A stretch of DNA of 64,000 nucleotides, from NCBI RefSeq assembly GCF_000968195.1, contig NZ_FO704550.1:2852001-2916000 (forward strand). Direction: 5' to 3'. Below, piece after piece: positions 60,701 to 64,000 of the stretch. How positions within the stretch are numbered: position 1 is the first letter of the stretch; every line of letters starts with the position of its first letter. The translations under genes and the position numbers were made by a program. This DNA is from Xenorhabdus doucetiae (GTDB lineage Bacteria > Pseudomonadota > Gammaproteobacteria > Enterobacterales > Enterobacteriaceae). A model generated the notes under the pieces. The model was not told the DNA's origin and did not search any database. It worked only from the letters and a program-made list of their open reading frames with translations.

Positions 60701-61493
60701 CATAGGGCAGAAATATCCGCTCAATGTGTTGCTCAGACAGAAATGATAGCAGTGCCAGCGGATCTAACCGCAATTGATTAGGGATCAGCACCAGCTCTCC
60801 CCCGCTGGATAACGTGGAAAATATTTCCTGAAATGAGACATCAAAACTTAACGGAGAAAACTGCAATGTTTTTCTATTGGTATCACCTCCACCCGGCCTT
60901 TCGCCTTGGTTTTTTATCTGCCAAATCAGCAGATTTACCAGTGCCTTGTGTGGCATACAGACACCTTTGGGTTTGCCCGTCGAGCCAGAGGTATAGATAA
61001 GGTAAGCGAGGCTGTCAGCAGTACAGGTTGAGGTTAAATTCTCATCACCCTGATGTTCTTCAATAACAGCATATTGATCCCAATCGATACACTCAATCGT
61101 ATCGGGAAGTGAATGGATAAGGGCACCGCGGGTCACCACGACCGACACATTGGAATCATGCAAAATATAGGATTGACGTTCGGCAGGATAGCTGAGATCA
61201 ACCGGCACATAGGCTGCGCCCGCTTTTAGCACGCCCAGGACGGCAATAATCATCTCCATGCCGCGATCCAAATAAATCCCCACCGCAGCCGTTTCATCAC
61301 CTGAAATGTGGCCTAAGTGGTGACGGCGGAGATAATACGCTAATCTGTTCGCCCGACGATTAAGTTGGTCGTAAGACAGTGTTTGCCCTCCAAATCGAAC
61401 GGCTACGGCATCCGGTGTTTGCGTGACTTGCCGTTCAAACAATTTATGCACAACATATTGATGGCACTCAGATAACAACGACTTATTACACAT
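54741..61493 (-). CDS. NRPS 1: A-PCP-C-A-PCP-C (Pro- and Ser-like A domains)
   Basis: A 2250-residue protein beginning directly with an A domain. A1 (~20-540) has IYTSGSTGKPKGV. Its pocket is SFDVSFQE with NHYGPSETHVV, the D-V-Q...A-H-V-V pattern of proline. PCP 1 is at LGGHSLL (~580). C (~640-1085) has HHMTVDH. A2 (~1130-1680) has IYTSGSTGRPKGV and a pocket DVSVWE with CSGEALP and AAIDV, the EntF-like serine pattern. PCP 2 is at GGHSLLAV (~1750). The final C (~1825-2245) has SHACIDG. I use ATG 61493, with AGGAAG upstream, over the TTG at 61514. It lacks an N-terminal C domain, so its donor must bring one. It overlaps NRPS 2 by 11 bp. Confidence 0.92.
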   Translation of the reverse strand: MCNKSLLSECHQYVVHKLFERQVTQTPDAVAVRFGGQTLSYDQLNRRANRLAYYLRRHHLGHISGDETAAVGIYLDRGMEMIIAVLGVLKAGAAYVPVDLSYPAERQSYILHDSNVSVVVTRGALIHSLPDTIECIDWDQYAVIEEHQGDENLTSTCTADSLAYLIYTSGSTGKPKGVCMPHKALVNLLIWQIKNQGERPGGGDTNRKTLQFSPLSFDVSFQEIFSTLSSGGELVLIPNQLRLDPLALLSFLSEQHIERIFLPYVALNSLASAAVAEDHYPETLIDVVTAGEQLVITSAIRQFFKSLSHCHLHNHYGPSETHVVTAHTLKGNADDWPALPAIGQPIDNVRIYLLDDENRPVVDGSPGELCVAGIQLACGYHRRPEETAAKFVDIVFVDIVLDKTAQRVYRTGDLARWRPDGLLEVLGRIDFQIKIRGHRVELGEIEALLMTHPAVRDAVVVAQGENAEEKRLVAFVIVSGRALQRQTQTGMKEGIQQFIRDALPDYMCPAAMVIVERFPLSASGKIDRKAFPLITADELTCQAVEPPQNAVEQMLAEVWSGLLNVKQIGRNSHFLQLGGHSLLTMKMMLELRRRGFMVDAHTLYQYPVLMTLAAQLQACVRQGDTPDREVSGTENAVPWPPLSQGEIAVLAAAIPGGMTNIKDIYPLGPLQQGMFYHSLAHKTGDPYVLWQIIRFSHADLLQAYLNALRCIIARHDTFRVSIHYEGLSRPVQVVWREAELGVEDVGEKWQQTGEERHEDLQAVLTQYCNPAIQRFDMTKAPLQRCLYFYDAKQNEWVLLHLLHHMTVDHTTIEKMQQEIEAQLLSCRSLSAQSFSPQPFSSPLAEEVPLSFRQTMVDLFNASRIAGQKTFFDDLLRDYVPAPAPLGIDKYLSSDMAAVAVIQEAWRPLPAQLGDQIRQQAKTHGVSVAAVFHLAWAKVIACLTGQDDVVFGTVLLGRGFAGEASANAMGQFINTLPLRIRLNNQPVLECLWQTQDILMQLVKYEQASLAQAQKSAQAAAMSPLFISLLNYRHSEVHNLPSAEPFQALNPSPVAGIRYSGIMERTNYPISINVDDFGQSDLAQGFVINAQVEQALDPELICDYLQTALQAIVLTLANTPHRKIGRINILPAQEKARLMAWNQTESDFLRHSCLPTLCLHTLIEAQVQRTPDAIAVEFADQALCYQALCYQELSYEQLNQKANQLARYLRTELNVAPDTLVGVCLERSMEMVVALLAILKAGGAYVPLDPRYPRDRLDYMLHDAAPRVLLSHGEISAEISALLVDYAANTGASVIDLHADAVKWSAQNSDNLSTADIGLTSSHLAYVIYTSGSTGRPKGVMNEHRGVVNRLVWMQKAYPLNAGDAVLQKTPFSFDVSVWEFFWPLMYGARLVVAIPEGHKDPRYLSALICQRKITTLHFVPSMLSIFLQHASSEVKSCIRQVFCSGEALPARSVLRFHERFADVELHNLYGPTEAAIDVTAWDCSVGKVGALTEKSVIPIGKPIDNIQLYILDAYGQPTPIGVVGELYISGIGVARGYLNQPELTAEKFIKNPFRPDSGQRMYRTGDLARYLPNGDIEYLGRNDFQVKLRGLRIELGEIEAALLSHDSVKECVVLVREDTPGDARLVAYVIAAGSSSAYSSPADDPASTDTRPTMLNQALKVHLQACLPAFMIPSSILWIEALPLTANGKLDRKALPAPSDISVIQTETLEPPRAGTETKLAQLWSELLKIDSLGRQSHFFEAGGHSLLAVTLMMRIQQEFGVSLLLSSIVSHLDLAAQAVLIEAELSRAHVLLSPASPSSVPSAESAPMGLIRALPTQKAIYKALKLNPQDLSNNSFIALSFETQPDLKRLRHLLQSVFSRHVGLSAQFMLLDGELYLQPARRFVFRLEKRQSLGSLDEDLRDFIRPFSLEDGINVRGRWLVAEPNPMLLLDFSHACIDGSGLRQILNELAAASEPDSGKLASESRAACSGISLADYSALFYGEEFVTHSQQNANFWHTKLQDWLPPADIETDIDIDSKPTVTGSCLVAVDAKQKEQIEALTSRLKISMPEFFMTVFLRFKACLEYSASLRDAPEPQTEQLISTIFHGRDRLEQQTVIAPLMVLLPVRVQLLSEANDLVTAGLGNNNLEDFAVVSTVVREAYRHYLFDAQALSMRYPSLPRQALLPTTFFGYFQKEGFDGRICGIPCCQLETPHVSGGQWHWNLVCEIAEHTAGFDIHLEARSFRTAKGVEGMESWEALFNSILQNALNVG

Positions 61494-61523
61494 AACTCGC
61501 TTCCTTTGACTCAATATTGGCTA

Positions 61524-63050
61524 TTAGCTTTTACGGGACGGAACTTTCACGGAACGGAAAAAGAGCGGCTTGAAGCAGAAAAGGTTGAAGAAGAGATTGA
61601 TCGTATTGGCAAAGAAAATCAGCCCCACCGCCGCGACAGGCAGGCTTACAGGCCCCCAAACGAGTAAATTTGGCCAACTCCATGCCAAAAACCCTGCGGG
61701 TGACATTGCCAGTACCGATATCAGCAGCGTATTCAGCACTATAAATGTTATGAGGAAAAATGTTATGGGGAAGGATTTGCCGAGATTCTTTCTCCCCGAT
61801 TTTCGTTTATAGATAACGGCTAACAGCAATAGTGCGCCCACCAACCAGAAAATAGTGGCGGCCACGGTGAACATGCCATCATTCACATCGGTGGCAAAAC
61901 GTTCCGGCATCATTTGCCCGGAAGCGCCGCGCAAATAGTGGAATATTGACCTGCCCAGTTCCATAACCTGCGGGCTGTTACTGTTCCCCAACAAGGCAAT
62001 CCCGACGCCTGCCTGCGGATCAAACGCAACATAAGCCGCCGCATTGGGGTTTTGCCCCGGATGGCTCCAGTACGTGGTTTGATCGGTTGCAACATCCCAA
62101 CCGTAAGCGTACCCGTCATCCCTCTCCTGCGCGTGAGGGCGCTGTACCTGCGCCAGTGCGGCATACAGTGCAGACAGCGAATGATGCGGCGACAATTTAT
62201 GCAGTAAAAATTGCAGCCAGATAGCCATATCCTCTGGGGTGCTGAGTACATAACCGGCTGGTGTATTTTGCAGGTAACGCGGTGCATCATAGGGCCGGGC
62301 AACCATAAAACTGATTTTATAGCCCGGAATAAGCAGCTTTGTGGTACGTTCCCCTGAAATACGCTCCTCCACAAAGGTGTGCTTCATCCCTAAAGGCTGA
62401 AAAACTTTTTCCTTCAATAACACGGAAAATGGTTTACCCGTCGCCCGTTCAGCCACCAGACCCAACAAGCTGTAATTCAATGTGGCGTACTCTTCCTGAG
62501 TTCCGACGGGATAGGCTAAAGGCACATTCTTTAACAGTGCCGGCAAGTGTGATAACGCATCAGGAGCCGTATTCGGGCGCAGCAGGTCAATCGTATTTTC
62601 TGCAATACCACTACGATGGGATAACAGGTCTTGGATCTGAACGGCGGAATAACCCATTTGGGGATGTTCTGCCAACTCAGGTATCCAGTCCGTAATCGCA
62701 TCTTCGCGCTTAAGTCGCTGCTCCTGCTCAAGCAAGGCGATTAACAACCCGGTAAAGGCTTTGCTGGTGGAAGCCAGTTCAAACATTCCCTTCTCCGCCT
62801 TGCCCAAGCGTAACACCATGCTTTGGTCGCCGGCCACAATCGTTAATCCCGCGCTGGGCACCTGCCCGATATCCCAACGACGAGGTATTTCATTGACCAC
62901 CTTTTCCAGCTTCGTCTGAGGTTCCTGACTGACTGGTTTTATTGCATCCCCTTTTATTATTGCATCCACTGGCGGAAATATTCCCACCAGCAAGGCAAAT
63001 CCGATGACAGTAGAAAAAACGCGCCTGCGGACACGGTTGACGTCACTCAT
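61524..63050 (-). CDS. ClbP/XcnG/ZmaM-like prodrug-activating membrane peptidase (family S12)
   Basis: A 508-residue protein, nearly the length of ClbP (504). It has an N-terminal signal/anchor VFSTVIGFALLVGIF, a beta-lactamase-like serine peptidase domain, and three C-terminal membrane segments (about 390-415, 430-455 and 462-490). The catalytic motif is S94-T-S-K97 (LASTSKAF), and the tyrosine is Y188 in EEYATLNYSLLG; ClbP has S95/K98/Y186. The third motif is HPGQNP, corresponding to the KTG-like box. These peptidases cut N-acyl-D-Asn from NRPS-made prodrugs in the periplasm. I use ATG 63050, which overlaps the upstream stop; a longer frame would add 56 residues. It sits between a PKS and NRPS 1. 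Confidence 0.85.
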   Translation of the reverse strand: MSDVNRVRRRVFSTVIGFALLVGIFPPVDAIIKGDAIKPVSQEPQTKLEKVVNEIPRRWDIGQVPSAGLTIVAGDQSMVLRLGKAEKGMFELASTSKAFTGLLIALLEQEQRLKREDAITDWIPELAEHPQMGYSAVQIQDLLSHRSGIAENTIDLLRPNTAPDALSHLPALLKNVPLAYPVGTQEEYATLNYSLLGLVAERATGKPFSVLLKEKVFQPLGMKHTFVEERISGERTTKLLIPGYKISFMVARPYDAPRYLQNTPAGYVLSTPEDMAIWLQFLLHKLSPHHSLSALYAALAQVQRPHAQERDDGYAYGWDVATDQTTYWSHPGQNPNAAAYVAFDPQAGVGIALLGNSNSPQVMELGRSIFHYLRGASGQMMPERFATDVNDGMFTVAATIFWLVGALLLLAVIYKRKSGRKNLGKSFPITFFLITFIVLNTLLISVLAMSPAGFLAWSWPNLLVWGPVSLPVAAVGLIFFANTINLFFNLFCFKPLFFRSVKVPSRKS

Positions 63051-64000
63051 GGGTGCCTTTCTCCTGTCCTGTTGCGGTATCACGCAATTTACGCCGCGTC
63101 TGCAAAGTACGTCGCTTATCCCCCAACGCGGATTGCGACGCGTCTGATCCCTCGGCAACAGACTCTTTTTCAGCAGATTCTTGTTCAACAGCTTGTTGCT
63201 CAATAAATTGTTGCTCAACAGATCGTGCCGGAGCCAGTTCCTTGCTCAACTCCCGCAAGGAGGCTGCCTTAAACAGCAATGCCACCGGAATATCCCGTTC
63301 CAAGCGCTGTTCCAGTCGCTTGGCAAATTGAATCAGATCCAGAGAGGTTGCCCCTAAAGTGAAAAAGCTGGCATCCACATCCAAATCTTCAATGCCCAAA
63401 AAACCGGCCAACATGGAGCGCATCGCCTGAAGCAACACCTGCGCATTTGCGCCGATCAACGATGAACTCGCGGCATCATTGACGGTATCCAACGTATCCA
63501 GTGTTGAACGGCTACTGAACAACATCTGCTGGGTATGTTGTTGTTTTTCCAGAACAGAACCCACGGGAAGTTTGGAAACAGCCACATAGGACAAAGGCGT
63601 TTGTTCAACCAACGCCGCCATGACCAGCGCAATTTGCGTACCTTCGGTATTGGACAGACCTTCTGCCTGCAATTTCTCCACAAAGCTGAGTGCCTTGCTG
63701 CGCTCCTCCATGACAATGACTATCTTGCCGGTGTGCTTTCCTTGCGCCATATACTGAAAGGCGTCAGAAATCGCTTGGGCGGGATACGCTTTCGTGGGCA
63801 AAGGCTTAAGAATTTCCTGTGCGAACAGTGTTGTTATTTCAGCCCATGCCTCCTGATAGGCAGGATGTTCCGCCCCGGCTTGTATGGCATGGAAACTGCC
63901 ACCTGCGGCGAAAATCTCAAGTCCCAGTTGCCGGTTTTGCAAAATATCTCGTAAACCCAACTCCAGGAATCGACCCTGCGGTGCCAACAGGGATAAGCTT
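63043..64000 (-). CDS. PKS, C-terminal part with ER and ACP (partial, runs off right edge)
   Basis: The window holds the last ~318 residues of a larger protein. The first ~100 are the end of an MDR-type enoyl reductase domain: LAPQGRFLELGLRDI and FQYMAQGKHTGKIVI are typical of PKS ER domains. An ACP follows, with the serine in FFTLGATSLDLIQFA. The tail of ~60 residues is Glu/Gln/Ala-rich, probably a docking region. An ER with ACP implies a fully or highly reducing PKS module. No C domain follows, so its product should pass to another KS. The frame is open to the window edge; its start lies outside. Confidence 0.85.
   Translation of the reverse strand, partial: SLSLLAPQGRFLELGLRDILQNRQLGLEIFAAGGSFHAIQAGAEHPAYQEAWAEITTLFAQEILKPLPTKAYPAQAISDAFQYMAQGKHTGKIVIVMEERSKALSFVEKLQAEGLSNTEGTQIALVMAALVEQTPLSYVAVSKLPVGSVLEKQQHTQQMLFSSRSTLDTLDTVNDAASSSLIGANAQVLLQAMRSMLAGFLGIEDLDVDASFFTLGATSLDLIQFAKRLEQRLERDIPVALLFKAASLRELSKELAPARSVEQQFIEQQAVEQESAEKESVAEGSDASQSALGDKRRTLQTRRKLRDTATGQEKGTHE

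Overview
The window looks like a chromosome segment of an entomopathogenic enterobacterium, most likely Xenorhabdus (possibly Photorhabdus). The housekeeping genes are enterobacterial in sequence and in order: gltX beside Val/Lys and Ala tRNAs, nupC, ligA-zipA, cysZ, cysK and ptsH-ptsI-crr. Large secondary-metabolite loci sit among them. The genus call is inference; no species can be read from the sequence alone.

Layout. 1-2035: the start of a leftward NRPS gene that runs off the window, preceded by a cyclic-peptide-type ABC exporter. 2036-3018: AT-rich intergenic DNA with a good ARG-box-like site. 3019-9214: a complete arginine succinyltransferase operon (astCADBE), followed by an APC amino-acid permease and a GNAT-like protein. 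11590-12138: a broken AbiEi-type antitoxin gene and a long palindrome. 12244-20007: a tightly packed nine-gene leftward operon encoding an AfsA-like hotdog protein, an MFS exporter, an FAD monooxygenase, an ACP, an SDR, an AMP-forming acyl ligase, a second ACP, a KAS III and an HAD phosphatase. This is the most interesting part of the window: together the genes could supply every step of a gamma-butyrolactone/butenolide-type signal or metabolite. 20528-22290: IS630-type mobile DNA and a RepB partition-domain fragment. 22407: an isolated GT9 glycosyltransferase. 23584-26622: mtnK-mtnA plus a class II aldolase, the gene set of the methylthioadenosine 'DHAP shunt'.

26669-40016 is conserved core: six Val/Lys tRNAs, gltX, two Ala tRNAs, an SDR, nupC, ligA, zipA, cysZ, cysK and the pts operon, with clear terminators and two strong stable-RNA promoters.

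40154-64000 is a leftward hybrid PKS-NRPS locus open at the right edge. In transcription order it holds the C-terminal part of a PKS (ER-ACP), a ClbP/XcnG/ZmaM-like membrane-anchored serine peptidase, NRPS 1 (A-PCP-C-A-PCP-C; A domains read as Pro- and Ser-like), NRPS 2 (half C-A-PCP-C-A-PCP-TE), an AT-less PKS (KS-KR-ACP-C), a JmjC/cupin oxygenase, a GNAT and a 3-hydroxyacyl-CoA dehydrogenase. The domain ends suggest that the KS-KR-ACP-C protein, encoded downstream, acts before NRPS 1. The peptidase suggests that the product is made as an N-acylated prodrug and matured in the periplasm.
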